Shown: positions 33,928 through 44,932, numbered from the stretch's first letter. The stretch is DNA of 60,000 nt from Branchiostoma floridae (GCF_000003815.2 NC_049991.1:7599703-7659702); one strand, 5' to 3'. A program made the numbers and translations. The notes: a model not told the origin generated them from the letters alone.

Positions 33928-36699
33928 ATGGATAATGACGGTATCGTGAACTCTGATTATAGTTCCATGTTTGATGATGATATTGTGCGATGTGTTGATA
34001 GTAGCCTTGTTATTGTCAGTGAGGCGCAATCTCCGGATGATGGTACTGGTTCCGTGCGATCTGATTCTGATGCTAGTTCATTGTTTGATGATGATATTGT
34101 GCGATGTGCCGATAGTAGCCGTGTTATTGTTAGTGAGGCGCAATCTCCGGATGATGGTACTGGTTCCGTGCGATCTGATTCTGATGCTAGTTCATTGTTT
34201 GATGATGATATTGTACGATGTGTTGGTAGTAGCCGTGTTATTGTTAGTGAGGCGCAATCTCCGGATGATGGTGCTGGTTCCGTGCGATCTGATTCTGATT
34301 CTAGTTCATTGATCGATGATGATATTGTGCCATGTGCTGATAGTAGCCTTGTTGTTGTTAGTGACGCGCCATCCCAGGATGATGGTACGTGTTCCGTTCG
34401 ATCTGATTCTGATCTGTTGATGCATGTTGATGATTGTGAGACGAAACCTGTTGATGATAATGTATTATGTGGGCGCCCTGTGGATGACAGTGTTGTACGT
34501 TATATTTTGCCGAAAATGCTATTGCATAACAATTGTGAGGGAAACTCCTTTCTTATGGATGACCCCGCTACGGCAGATGCGGCTAGCCAAGGCATTGAGC
34601 GTGTTTTAGATGATAAGTCCCCTCCTGTTCCTTCGCCATTCAAGCGTGTCAGGAATTCGGCCAGTTTTCCCCGCCGGGACTCTTCCCGTGCCTTGTCGGG
34701 GCAAAGTCCGGATTTGGGTGACAGTCTCACGTTTCCCCCGCCTGGTCTTAATTCAGCCAGTGTACAAAATTCGGTTGTTTGTCCGGCTTCCGCAGGCAAC
34801 AACACCGCCCCGGTGGAGGGCGACTCAAATTTCCCCAGATTACCGGCCCTGCCCTTTCGCCCAAGCGTTCAGTTCTTTGGGCACGAGGCCCAAGCAGATG
34901 TGGTGCACTCTGACAGTTCTAGACTGTGCTCTGTCTTAGCGCCAGGGGCGTGTCCGGTGTTGATAGCTCCTGTTCCGCATGGCCTGCCCACGGTCATACA
35001 GCCGTGGCCTCCCTCCCAGTGTAGCAAGTCACATCCTATCGTGCAGTTACATTTTCGAGTGTGTTTCACAGGCCTCCCGAACCATCTAGGCGCTAGAATA
35101 CCTGTTCCGTCCCGACTCAACATTCCGCTTTGGCGCCTACGGCTCGCAGATTATTCTGACGCTAAAATCTGTGATTATTTAGAGTTTGGCGCACCGATAA
35201 ATTACGTTTTGCCAACCTCCCCTCACTCAGTGCCAACGAATCACACCTCCGCGTTCAAGTTCGCCGACCACGTAGATAGATATATTGTTAAAGAACTCGG
35301 ATACGGGTCGACGTGCGGTCCGTTCGATCAAAACCCTTTCTCTTGCACACTGTCTACCTCCCCGCTTCAAACGGTGGCTAAGAAAGACACGAGTGACAGG
35401 CGAATAGTTCTTGACCTTTCCTATCCTCCAGGATTGTCTGTAAACAGCGGCATTCCGACCGACGCCTACTATGGTGTGCCATTCAAACTTACACTGCCGA
35501 GACTGGACGATTTTCTCGATATCGTCGTAGCGAAAGGCCCTGCCTGTCTCATGTTTAAACGGGACCTGCGTCGGTACTACAGACAAATTCCAGTTGATCC
35601 GAAAGACTATGCGCTCCTAGGTTTCACCTGGAGAGGTCTAGTGTTCGTTGACACTTCGCTTCCTTTCGGTTTGTCAAGTTCAACGTTTCTCGCTCAACGC
35701 GTTTCAGACGCCGTTAATTACGTGTTCCATCTCGACGGTTATGACGCGGTGAACTATATTGACGACTTTGGCGGCGCAGACGAACCGGACCGTGCCACTG
35801 ACGCTTACGAGCATCTAGGAAAGCTCATCCAGGATCTCGGCCTGGAAGAATCCGCGCAGAAGGCTGAACCCCCATCGACGTACATGACCTTCGTTGGCGT
35901 GGGCGTGGACTCGGTGCGCATGATTGTTGAAGTCACCCCCCAGCGCCTCCAGGAAGTGTCCGACATTCTCTTCCAGTGGCAAGACAGGGACACCGCGACC
36001 AGACGCGACGTCGAATCCCTTATCGGGAAACTCATGTACATTGCCAAGTGCGTCCGCTCCAGTAGACTGTTCGTTTCGCGTTTGTTACGCCTCTTGTCCA
36101 CGATGCCGGATCGTTCCCATAGTTATCCGCTAGGAGAAGAGTTTCATAAGGACTTAGCATGGTGGGTTGCGTTCCTACGCGTTTACAACGGCATCTCTAT
36201 TATTCCACAAGAGCCGTGGTCCGTCCCCGATGCCGTAGCCGCGACGGACTCTTGCCTCACAGGCTGCGGCGGCATTTGCGGGAACGAATACTTCCATAAG
36301 GAATTCCCGCCCGCCATCCTCCAGGCCGACAATCACATCGCGTACCTCGAGACGCTGACGCTTGTCGTCGCGGCGAAGATCTGGGGCCCTAAATGGCGTG
36401 GCAAACGCCTCCAGTTTCTGTGTGACTCAGCCGATACAGTTTCGGTTCTGAACACTGGCAAAGCGAAAGACGCCGGTCTGCTTGCCTGCGCTAGGGAACT
36501 TTGGTGGATTGCCAGCCGGGAGGAATTTCAGATCAAGGTCACCCACATCTCGGGCGAGACCAACCGTCAAGCAGATCACCTATCCCGCTGGCACCTCAGC
36601 CTCGCTCACCAGGATGCGTTCTTGCAACTCACGGACACCCGAGTCGTCCACGAGATTTTCGTACCTGACGACTTCTTCACCTTTCTATGTCCCTTTTAG
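33928..36699 (+). CDS. Reverse transcriptase - RNase H polyprotein of the retrotransposon
   Basis: 923 residues. The N-terminus has about four 38-residue acidic tandem repeats (DDDIVRC...VIVSEAQSPDDG; 114-bp DNA units, 33970-34400), an unusual addition. RT follows at about residues 480-660: FKRDLRRYYRQIPVDP, SLPFGLSSSTFLAQ and the catalytic box NYIDDFGG. RNase H is at about 765-890: AATDSCLTGCGG, LETLTLVVAAK, LCDSADT, NRQADHLSRW (the D-E-D-D set). It ends 13 bases inside the next frame. No breaks were seen. Confidence 0.88.
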   Translation: MDNDGIVNSDYSSMFDDDIVRCVDSSLVIVSEAQSPDDGTGSVRSDSDASSLFDDDIVRCADSSRVIVSEAQSPDDGTGSVRSDSDASSLFDDDIVRCVGSSRVIVSEAQSPDDGAGSVRSDSDSSSLIDDDIVPCADSSLVVVSDAPSQDDGTCSVRSDSDLLMHVDDCETKPVDDNVLCGRPVDDSVVRYILPKMLLHNNCEGNSFLMDDPATADAASQGIERVLDDKSPPVPSPFKRVRNSASFPRRDSSRALSGQSPDLGDSLTFPPPGLNSASVQNSVVCPASAGNNTAPVEGDSNFPRLPALPFRPSVQFFGHEAQADVVHSDSSRLCSVLAPGACPVLIAPVPHGLPTVIQPWPPSQCSKSHPIVQLHFRVCFTGLPNHLGARIPVPSRLNIPLWRLRLADYSDAKICDYLEFGAPINYVLPTSPHSVPTNHTSAFKFADHVDRYIVKELGYGSTCGPFDQNPFSCTLSTSPLQTVAKKDTSDRRIVLDLSYPPGLSVNSGIPTDAYYGVPFKLTLPRLDDFLDIVVAKGPACLMFKRDLRRYYRQIPVDPKDYALLGFTWRGLVFVDTSLPFGLSSSTFLAQRVSDAVNYVFHLDGYDAVNYIDDFGGADEPDRATDAYEHLGKLIQDLGLEESAQKAEPPSTYMTFVGVGVDSVRMIVEVTPQRLQEVSDILFQWQDRDTATRRDVESLIGKLMYIAKCVRSSRLFVSRLLRLLSTMPDRSHSYPLGEEFHKDLAWWVAFLRVYNGISIIPQEPWSVPDAVAATDSCLTGCGGICGNEYFHKEFPPAILQADNHIAYLETLTLVVAAKIWGPKWRGKRLQFLCDSADTVSVLNTGKAKDAGLLACARELWWIASREEFQIKVTHISGETNRQADHLSRWHLSLAHQDAFLQLTDTRVVHEIFVPDDFFTFLCPF

Positions 36700-37692
36700 A
36701 TGAGGCCACCTTCAACCGTCACCTCTCCACGTTAGAAGGTGACCTGCGCAGGACAAAGGCCGCGGCTTACGCCACCGGAACGACCGCCAACCTGAAAGTC
36801 CAGATTAGGACGTATCTCCTGTTTTGCGTACATTTCCGCTTTCCCGGCCGACGGCCACCTGCTCAGCCTCTACGCGCAGTTTCTGTCCCGTAGTTTCAAA
36901 TCACCACAGACCCTGCTCAACTACCTAAGCGGGGTTCGCTCGTTACACAGAATGCTGGGCTTTGACTGCCCGACACCGAGCCAGTTCGAACTTCAGATCA
37001 CCACACGGGGCCTGCGCAAAGTCATGGCCCATACCCCAACACCCAAACTTCCCATCACGCCTTCCATCCTCCATAGCCTCCATTCAAAGCTCGACTTAAC
37101 CAGCGATCGTGACCTTGCATGCTGGGTAGGGTTCCTCTTTCTTTTTTTCAGCTTCATGAGAGCTTCAAATTTAGTTCCAAAGTCCAGGACGACCTTTGAC
37201 CCGTCCAAACAACTCGCCATCGGCGACGTCTTTGACACTGACCGCGGTCTCGTACTCCGGGCGCGTTGGTCCAAAACTATCCAATTCTGGGAACGTGAGA
37301 TTGAAATACCCTTGGCGGCCATGCCGAACTCCCAACTCTGTCCCGTCCAAGCGTACAGACGCCTCCGCTCATCTGTACCCGGCTGCCCCACCGATCCGGC
37401 TATTTCCTTCTTCCAAAACGGCTCGATCACACCTCTCTCTAAACCAATTCTCGAGAGAAGATTCAAACAAATCATTGGCTCCCTCGGACTCTCCGAAGAC
37501 AAATTCTCCCTCCACAGTTTCAGGCGCGGGGGCTGCACTTGGGCATACCTAGCAGGAGTTCCGAAAGAGCTCCTGGCCCGTCATGGAGACTGGAGGTCAG
37601 ACGCAATCTCAGTTTACATGGCGCTACCTACATCCTTTATGTTTAACATAACTCAAAAAATGAGCAAGCTCATTGCGTTGGCTAGCCCCTGA
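36687..37692 (+). pseudogene. Tyrosine recombinase of the retrotransposon, frameshifted
   Basis: Begins at 36687, overlapping the RT frame. The N-terminal core-binding part reads in one frame to a stop at 36893. From about 36850 the sequence continues in another frame to 37692. Catalytic residues of the tyrosine-recombinase family are present: Arg in FMRASNL, HSFRRGG (H-x-x-R), HGDWRSD, and Tyr in SVYMAL. A one-base change near 36840-36850 (a CCCGG run) separates the two parts. It may be a genuine mutation, a sequencing error or, less likely, programmed frameshifting. Confidence 0.8.
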
Positions 37693-38236
37693 TTCTCAGG
37701 TCACTCTGCGTACTGGCCTTTCTTAGTTAGCAGTTCTTGTTAATACAGTTTATTTTGTACTTTAAACTTTTATTACGTTCATCACCTTAGTGATAGCCGG
37801 TTAGCACGTATTTTACATTAACCTTATACTTGTATGACATGATAAGTCAACATAGATTCGACGATTTCATTGCATCAAGTGTTGACGATAGCAATAGCCT
37901 AATCTTTCGTTCATACTGTCAATTGTTGACGATAGCAATAGCCTAACCCTTTCGTTCATACTGTACTACACTCGGCTGGGAACGCCGTTGTACCGTTTCA
38001 TATTTTAACGTCATATTTATCTTAATCTTGTAACTGTTCGAGGATATTTAATTCCTTCTTGTTTACCTCCCTCAGTTGTTGGCGGTTTGTTTGTTTCTTT
38101 CTTCCTTTTTGGCGGGTTGAGGCTTATATGTTGTATCAACCAATTTTGAAAAAAGAGAATTAAAAATGGAACCGCCAACACTCTGGGCTCCTAGCCTTAT
38201 TGTGTTTATTCTTGGTATTCTGAATCATGAATAGAC
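37693..38236. other. 3' noncoding part of the retrotransposon
   Basis: No frame. A tandem duplication of about 44 bp at 37879-37963 (GTTGACGATAGCAATAGCCT twice) lies between the recombinase stop and the right repeat. I found no copy of this region downstream of 38402, so the second half of a split direct repeat (B2) is not visible. Confidence 0.6.
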
Positions 38237-38402
38237 AATTGTGAAAGGATGCCCAAACAAGGACATCCTATGTAATTGGATATGATAACCCCCTGCCTGC
38301 TCGCTCGGTGGTATCGCCCGTCATTCAGTAGCGAGCGTCGCCGAGCAAGCACGCGTTCTGGGTCTCCTACTACTGCTAGTCCTAGCTGTACCAGCGAAGT
38401 GT
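38237..38402 (+). repeat. Right direct repeat of the retrotransposon
   Basis: Copy of 32254-32419. AATT lies at the start of the left copy and immediately after the right copy, as expected if a circle recombined with the host at AATT (inference). Confidence 0.9.
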
Positions 38403-38903
38403 AATTTGTCAACGTTGAAGGCCCCTGAGTAAGTAAATGCATGTCAAACTCAAAAAGGAATGCTTGAGATGAAGCATAATGCCTTTTCATTACCTACTGT
38501 TCATTGCAATGCCAGTTTTGCAAAAATTTTGTTTCCCCTTATTTACATGTACAGTGATCTTTAATACCTCTGCATTCCCCACATGCAAATAGCGAATGTG
38601 CATGCAATCCCAGACAAACACATAACCGGTTACTACTACACAAACACTGTAAGCAACACTTCTCCCCTCCCCATCCCTTTACATACAAGCCATCCTCCCA
38701 TCCCCTTACCCCTTCCCCTGATGGGTTTTCCTTGAACAGCCTCAGGCAGAAGTGAAAGTGTGTCTGGAGCCAGTCATGAGCTGCCACATCAACAAATCCG
38801 GAACAAGTTCCACTTTCTACACATTACATCACAAAAGAGAACTTTAAAGTGTTTCTTGTACGATTGTCCCTCCAATATCTATAGATAAAACGATGCTACA
38901 AAC

Positions 38904-39200
38904 CTGAAGACATCAAAAATCTTGGAGAATCATCTTGTTGTTGAAACGGATGAGCCTATCCATCAGCTGTGTCAGGTCAGAGGTCACGACGAAAACCTAA
39001 TGACCTCATGTAACCTCTGCGAACTCTCGCGAGATTTCTTGAGTCACCATGGTAACAGCCCCAGTTATCGCGAGATCTTGTGTAACCACGTGATTTAGTC
39101 TTATGACCTGATGACGTAATCCAAGTGCGGGCAGAAGAAAAGAAGTTGGCGCTAATTTGGGCTACTTTTAGGCTTAGTTTTAGCTGTTAAGTCGTGTTGT
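38904..39200. promoter_or_regulatory. Bidirectional promoter of TECPR1 (-) and BRI3 (+)
   Basis: Candidate TECPR1 noncoding exon on the minus strand ending at 38904 (donor GTTTGT); BRI3 noncoding exon on + ending at 39203. Between them: TCTCGCGAGA (39025-39034) and ATCGCGAGAT (39067-39076), CGCG-type elements of CpG promoters; CACGTGA (39087-39093), E-box/CLEAR-like; TGACGTAA (39112-39119), CRE-like. No TATA box. Transcription starts are inferred to lie roughly at 39.0-39.15 kb. Confidence 0.6.
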
Positions 39201-42200
39201 TTGGTAAGTACATCCTTAATTGGGTTTTACACCAGTTTTTTGTTAATATGTCTCGTATTTTGAATCATAAACTTGAATATTTGTTGTTGAAATTGACACC
39301 ACTTCCTGGTGATAATCAGCTGATCTGGCGCCCGATTCCAGATGGCCTGTTTTTTTACACATTTTTGATCGTTGTTCTTTTCTCTTTCTGTAGATCCCGA
39401 GTCCTGCAAAATAACATTCCATAATGACGGACAAACCGCCCCCATATGCGCCACCAGCATACAACGGTAAGGTGTTACATTTCTATCTTACGTCAACAAG
39501 AAAACTAACGTTAAATGTTATGAAGTTCAACATGTTTTTTGTGTTTTTCCTCTTTAATGTAAGTTATACTTCAGGAAGTAACAAGTGTCTAACGTTAATT
39601 ATCATTTTCATGTTTGTGATCTAAAAAGAATAGGATTTAGAGAAATATGCGACACATAATGCAATGAACAAACAATTTGTCCTTCCTAATAATATCTTTC
39701 ATATTCATATCTTCAGTGTTTCAACTAGTTTTGTATTCAGTGACTGGGTGTTAGTTATAGTTTAGACCATTAAACTAGACCATTTTAGTTAAATTTATAT
39801 ATTTTTTGTATTAAATAAGTATTTGGTGAAGGATTTAGACAACACAGGAATTTTGTGTATCAAGTTTTATAGGGTGTGACTATGAGCAATCATGTCCCCA
39901 GGGACCTACATGATACATCATATATAATAACATCATATGACACTTAGTAAGCACCTGGAGTTAAGGTGTGGACTTTGTTCTTCCTGTTGTTACCTCGAAC
40001 TGCAATGCAGAATAGTTCAGTTGCAGGCTTCCTTGTTTGCTCTTTCCAAACAAAACAGACTAGTATTTGTTTTTCTGTAGTCTATGACTTACACTAAGTT
40101 ATAGAGCCCTATCATTGATTTTGTTTTTATTACATATAAGAACCTGCTGGGTATAAAACATAAATTTAGCAGTTTGACAATTGATTTTATAGCCAACTAT
40201 CTATATAGTTGGCTATAACATGAATTTAGTTGTTATGAAGAGCTAGCCTTTAATAGGCTCCAGCAAGATCCTAATGTATAATATTGCATGTAAGATTTGA
40301 CCAAGTCACAATTCAGACCCCTCAACATTCTCATCATTGTGGTAGAAATTTTAACATGTTCAAGGTGTGGCTGTCCTCATTAAACCTCCAGCTTTTATGT
40401 CCTGTTAATGAGAATGCCGTACTTATTTTCACCTGAGTTGAGTGAGGAAATTTGTGTTCAGTTCTCTAAGGCACAGTTTTGGGGCCAGCTAGAGATGCGA
40501 ACCTATAACCTTCAGATTCTAAGTCAACAATCCTAGATACAGGACCACTTTACTGCCTGTATTGGTATTGTACTGTAGTTTCTGTTTTTTGTACGGTACT
40601 TTTATGTTCACGGTTTCACAGTGACGGCCTGCACAGTGAAGTTATCATTCCCGTCAAGGAATCATTCGTCTTTCACCCCTCTCCCTCCTACTACAAATAC
40701 CTACTATAGAGCTAGTATTTTGGCATTCAATAAAGTTCATATGCCTCATACATCCTCACAACATGCTTGCAACACCCAGTGATCACCAAACCAAACACTT
40801 ATAAGTGAATTACAGTATTTAATGTTATAGTATTTATGATTGCAATTGTTTTCACTTCAGGTGGATATCAGAACCAGGGGTACTCACAGATGGGGCAGGG
40901 GTACCAGGCACAGCAGCCCGGGTACCCAGGGGGGTACGGCACAGGAGCACCCCCGGGGTACCAGCCCCTACCTCAGGGGATGTCACAGCCCTCCTACATG
41001 GGCACCCAGACAACAGTCACAGTCCAGCCACAGCCTACAACATCAGTGGTGGTAGTAGGTGAGTGACTTGATGTACATATTGTTTGTTTGTTTGCCTGTT
41101 TGTTATGCATAAGCCGTAATCTGGTGTGTTATGCTTTAGGCGGTTATACCAGCATGATAGTAAATCAGTATTCACAATACTGGGTGCCTGTGCACTTTTG
41201 CTCTCCCAAAAGTAGAGGTGTACAATGTATTTTTGACGGGTTTACGGAAAAGGCTGGCCTGTCTACCTGGGCTGTCTACCTGGGCTGTCTACCTGGGCTG
41301 GCTATCACGTCAGGCTACTTGGACCTACGAAAGCCCATTGGGACAAAAGCTGTTTTAGCAGTAGGAGTTGTTTGTGCTCAGCGAAGAAGCTGTGTCTAAA
41401 GGATCTGCGTGTTATTATGTGAATGAGCTGTGTGAAGTGGCAGTGTGTGAAGGAGCTGTTTGTGAAGCAGCTGTGTGTGAAGGAGCTGTGTGTGAAAGGG
41501 CTGTGTGTGAAGCAACTGTGTTTGAAGGAGCTGTGTATGTTACATAACCCAGAGGTTCTGGGTTTGAATCAGTTGATATGCCACCAATCTTGTGCGCTTG
41601 GGAAGGGCTCTTACCACGACTTTCCTCCCTTCACTAGGGTAGAGAAAAGAGTATCTAGCTTTGGTAAGGGCCCTCCCTCAGATAGGGCATAGAACCCACT
41701 CTTACGGAAAAGACTAGGGGTCCTTCCTTCCCAGTGTATTAGTGGTTCAAAACTTAAGTCCTATGGCCACACCTGGGGTAATTGCTGTCGTATTGAGGTC
41801 ACCTTAGTTAGCACCAAATGGCAGCAGTTCCAGACCCTTGCACTTTAGCAACGCTTATTTTAAGCTCCTCACAATTCAATTGTCGATCCTAATGTATGGC
41901 GCAGAAGCCGGGACCCTGACAGCCACTAAAGAACAGCTCCTGGACACCTTTGACCAACTAGCCACCAGTCTTAAGACTAATCCAATCAGCCCGATAAGTT
42001 GTGTTAACAGCCCTTCCCAAGGGAACAAGATCGGTGGCATATCAACTGATTTGAACCCAGAACCTCTGGGTTATGTAACACACACAATAGCTTCACACAT
42101 AGCTTCTTCATTGCGCACAAACAACCCCTACTGCTAAAACAGATTTTGTCCCAATGGGCTTTCGTAGGTCCAAGTAGCCTGACGTGATAGCCAGCCCAGG

Positions 42201-42864
42201 TAGACAGCCCAGGTAGACAGCCCAGGTAGACAGGCCAGCCTTTTCCGTAAACCCATTTTTGACTGAGTACACCTTTCAAATTGATTTTAAATGTACCATA
42301 CATATATATCATTGTACACTAAGTGTACAGCATTTCCCCAACATTTAAGTATCAGAAAAGATATCAAAAATGTTCTTGAATTTACATTAGATTTTGAAGT
42401 TACAATAGCTTGAGAATTTGGATTCATGGCAAGCTCTTAAAAGCTTGGTACCTACAGCATGCATTGGTACTGCATGCATGTGAGGTTTGCAAATAGATTT
42501 TGCTGACATTCTACTTCATTTTTTGCACCCAAATGTTTTCTTTACACCTAAATTTTTAGGTTAGGTGCTCCAGTGCATGAATCTATTCCCAAAAATAAAT
42601 TTGGAACCCATAAACCAGATATCTTGTTAGTATATTTTATAATGATTGACTTTGACAAACCATATGTGCTTTCTCCTAACCTAAAGGACTTTTGTCCCCC
42701 TCCCCCACCCAGGTGGTTGCCCTGCGTGCAGAGTGGGCGTACTGGAAGATGACTACACGTGTCTCGGGATCTGCTGCGCCATCGCGTTCTTCCCCATCGG
42801 GGTCCTGTGCTGCCTGGCGCTGAGACAGAGGAGATGTCCCAACTGTGGGGCCATCTTCGGTTAA
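39150..42864 (+). CDS. BRI3: Brain protein I3 (BRI3) orthologue
   Basis: 130 residues. Coding exons: 39424-39466, 40861-41058 and 42713-42864, phases 1 and 1. A noncoding exon ends at 39203 (donor GTAAGT), and the first coding exon begins at 39394. The N-terminus is Pro/Tyr/Gln-rich ([15 protein letters not shown] with a PPPY motif, then [14 protein letters not shown]). It is followed by [20 protein letters not shown], a hydrophobic membrane segment ([21 protein letters not shown]) and [11 protein letters not shown]. The two CxxC pairs around a membrane segment are the BRI3/LITAF-like arrangement, and CPNCGA at the end matches vertebrate BRI3. Expected in endosome/lysosome membranes. Divergent from TECPR1. 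Confidence 0.93.
41214..42277. mobile_element. Fold-back element with 270-400 bp inverted arms in BRI3 intron 2
   Basis: The left arm (41214-41612) and the right arm (42003-42277) are reverse complements: GGGTTTACGGAAAAGGCTGG, three CTGTCTACCTGGG units, GGCTTTCGTAGGTCC and CCAGAGGTTCTGGGTTTGAA all recur inverted. The left arm is longer because it contains a 13-27 bp minisatellite (41420-41540, GTGTGAAGGAGCT-type units). The arms contain GGGTTTGAATC, resembling a pol III B box. Exact ends are approximate. Confidence 0.75.
41838..41965 (+). pseudogene. Fragment of a non-LTR reverse transcriptase
   Basis: Inside the fold-back element a short frame reads [20 protein letters not shown], then LLDTFDQ. 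This is the thumb-region pattern of LINE reverse transcriptases (LLYG.E.WTLT...L..F). Only about 40 residues remain. Confidence 0.5.
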
Positions 42865-42937
42865 CTGTCTGTCGGTTGCTGTCACTGTGCTTGTATATAC
42901 AACCAGATGTCTGAAATCTATCCCAGATATATATGTA

Positions 42938-43062
42938 CAGTAGAAGCCAGTTAATTGCACAACGGTTTATCGCACACTTCTGTTAATTGCACGGAATCCC
43001 CAAATCTTGTGGTGGTGCAATACAGCTGGCAAATGAGGTGTGCAATTAAACGACTTCTATTG
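42938..43062. mobile_element. Tigger/pogo-like MITE in the BRI3 3' region
   Basis: 125 bp flanked by TA on both sides (42936-42937 and 43063-43064). Ends are CAGTAGAAGCC...AATTGCAC and GTGTGCAATTAAACGACTTC, then TATTG, which are inverted repeats. The TAC-AGT-AGAA start and TA target fit the pogo/Tigger group. Confidence 0.65.
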
Positions 43063-43190
43063 TACAACATTTCTTGCACTGGGCCTCACACTAAGTTTTT
43101 CCCTGCAAATATTTCTTGCACTGGGTATCACACCAGGGTTTTCCCTGCAAATAATGTACAACATTTCATGCACTGGGTATCGCACTAGAT
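43063..43190. repeat. About 45-55 bp tandem repeat, three units
   Basis: TTTCTTGCACTGGGTATCAC, then TTTTCCCTGCAAATA, repeated with small changes directly after the Tigger-like MITE. Confidence 0.8.
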
Positions 43191-44400
43191 TTGTGTTTTT
43201 CAGAGGTGGAGGGCAAAAGATTGCAATAGAAGACCGATTTTTAGAATGGTCACATCTTTCTGCCTCTTTGAACAATCACACACCTGTAAGAGCTACATAA
43301 TCACAGAAAGGTCAATTTTTCAAAAACTGGCGCATGTATGAAGAAAATGTCTTTTGCAGTAACAGGTCATTTAAACTAATATAAAGCAACTGCTTTGTAA
43401 CCAAAACAGAAAAATTCAACATCATCATACTAGTATACAGAACTTCTGTTCATTATAAATATTGATAACTTTGTATCCTAGTGATGAAATTAGATGTATA
43501 AAACATTGTATTTTCATGGTCACCACAGAATAGTTGTAAAGATTTTATGAATAATATAATCCTCTAAGTCTAGGATCTGCTAACTCTTTGTGACGCTTCT
43601 CTTATTTCTTTTCATAAAAGATGTATCACAGAACAAAATTTGTGTAATGTATGAATGTATGAAACAGCTAACATATCAGTTAGTGGGGTAAAGGAAATAT
43701 GAAAAGAATGCAGAAAGACTGATATTATTTTTAATACTTACTAAAATGATAAAATTTAATGCGTAATGTATCCAGCTCAGTACTGTAAATCTTGAAACTT
43801 TTGCAGTGGTTTTATTTTCTCTGACCTCTCCACCGCAAATTTGGTTATTTCTTCCTCGTAAGACTACCGTACTACTAGTTCATTTCGACTGTGAATTTTT
43901 AAATTCTTAAAAGACACTGGAAACCTTTGTACTCCTAAGTAAGAATGATAAAACCGCTGCAAAAGTAAATGAATTTACGGTATCATCTAATGAATTGGTG
44001 CATAAGTATAGGCTAAATGCAGTACCACTTAACTGTAATATCACAGTAAGCTTGGCTCTTCTTATGACTGGACATGTACAATTTCAATGAGATTTACAGT
44101 AGTAATACTAGCATGTACTAATATGGTTTACCTCAAGCAAAAATGCTTCATTTACTTAAATATTGCATCAATTCTGGACCCGTCATTGCAAAAAAAGTTG
44201 CTCCAGCTGTAGAGATATCAGAATTCGAAAGCAACTGTTGTGTGTTACTGTAATTTCTTTGATCTATCAAAAGAGAGTTATGATTGTATGTTTTCTCTTC
44301 TATGGAGGTTTTTATTTGCCATTCAAACTTGAGGAATAAAACTATGTACAAATTATATTTGGGGGAAAGATTTTTAATTTCCATGCATGGTGTCATATTC
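43191..44400. other. BRI3 downstream region
   Basis: No exon supported. It contains the MITE at 43781-43982 and an AATAAA at 44335-44340 that could serve a long BRI3 3' UTR. Confidence 0.35.
43781..43982. mobile_element. TACTGTAAAT-family MITE
   Basis: Left arm TACTGTAAATCTTGAAACTT, then TTGCAGTGGTTTTAT. The right arm AAAACCGCTGCAAAAG...AATTTACGGTA is its reverse complement with few changes. 202 bp, noncoding. Confidence 0.75.
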
Positions 44401-44438
44401 TACATGTGTGTTCATACGATGTGAGAGTGCATGTATTT

Positions 44439-44464
44439 TGTGTGAGTGTGTGTGTGTGTGTGTG
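44439..44464. repeat. (TG)n microsatellite
   Basis: GT/TG run inside a wider TG-rich tract (44404-44560). Confidence 0.9.
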
Positions 44465-44932
44465 CTTTGCGTGTGTGTTCATCTGTTGCTTGTGGGTGGT
44501 TGTGCATGCATGTGGTTGTAGGAGTCACAATGAAGTAATGTGTGTGCTGGTGTGTGGGTATCACGATATTTTGGGGGGCCGGGTTAAAAATTGCTCTTTC
44601 ACAGGATACTTTTGAACGTGAAAGAGTCATCTTGCCTGCAATTATGCAAATTAGACATAAAAAAGTAGTTATGTCAAACAATTTTGTTCAAATATAAACG
44701 AAAGCACAATAACGTTTGTAAGGTTTACATTGAACCTTCCTGTAATTGTTAATTTATGCAAACCTGGATGTCATTTGCATAGTTAATGTCAATATACCAT
44801 AATTCTACAATTCCAAGTAGGCACATCTTTGCTATCAATAAATGTAAAAGACACAATGTCATCAAACTATAGTAAGCCTGAGAAAACAACTACAGAGGAA
44901 AAACAGATCAACAATCCACAATATTAGTTATT

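Larger units (their letters stand above)
32254..38402 (+). mobile_element. DIRS/Ngaro-type tyrosine-recombinase retrotransposon
   Basis: About 6.15 kb, bounded by two apparently identical 166-bp direct repeats (32254-32419 and 38237-38402). Three + strand frames lie between: a gag-like protein, RT-RNase H, and a tyrosine recombinase in place of an integrase. No target duplication: left flank GAGTTGCGGGT, right flank AATTTGTCAACG. No methyltransferase domain was seen, which favours Ngaro over DIRS1. The matching repeats imply a recent insertion. It sits antisense in the TECPR1 5'-UTR intron. Confidence 0.9.

Noticed and set aside
32254-38402. LTR retrotransposon (Gypsy/Copia) or endogenous retrovirus
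   Set aside because: No protease or integrase, no TG...CA ends, no target duplication. A tyrosine recombinase is present instead.
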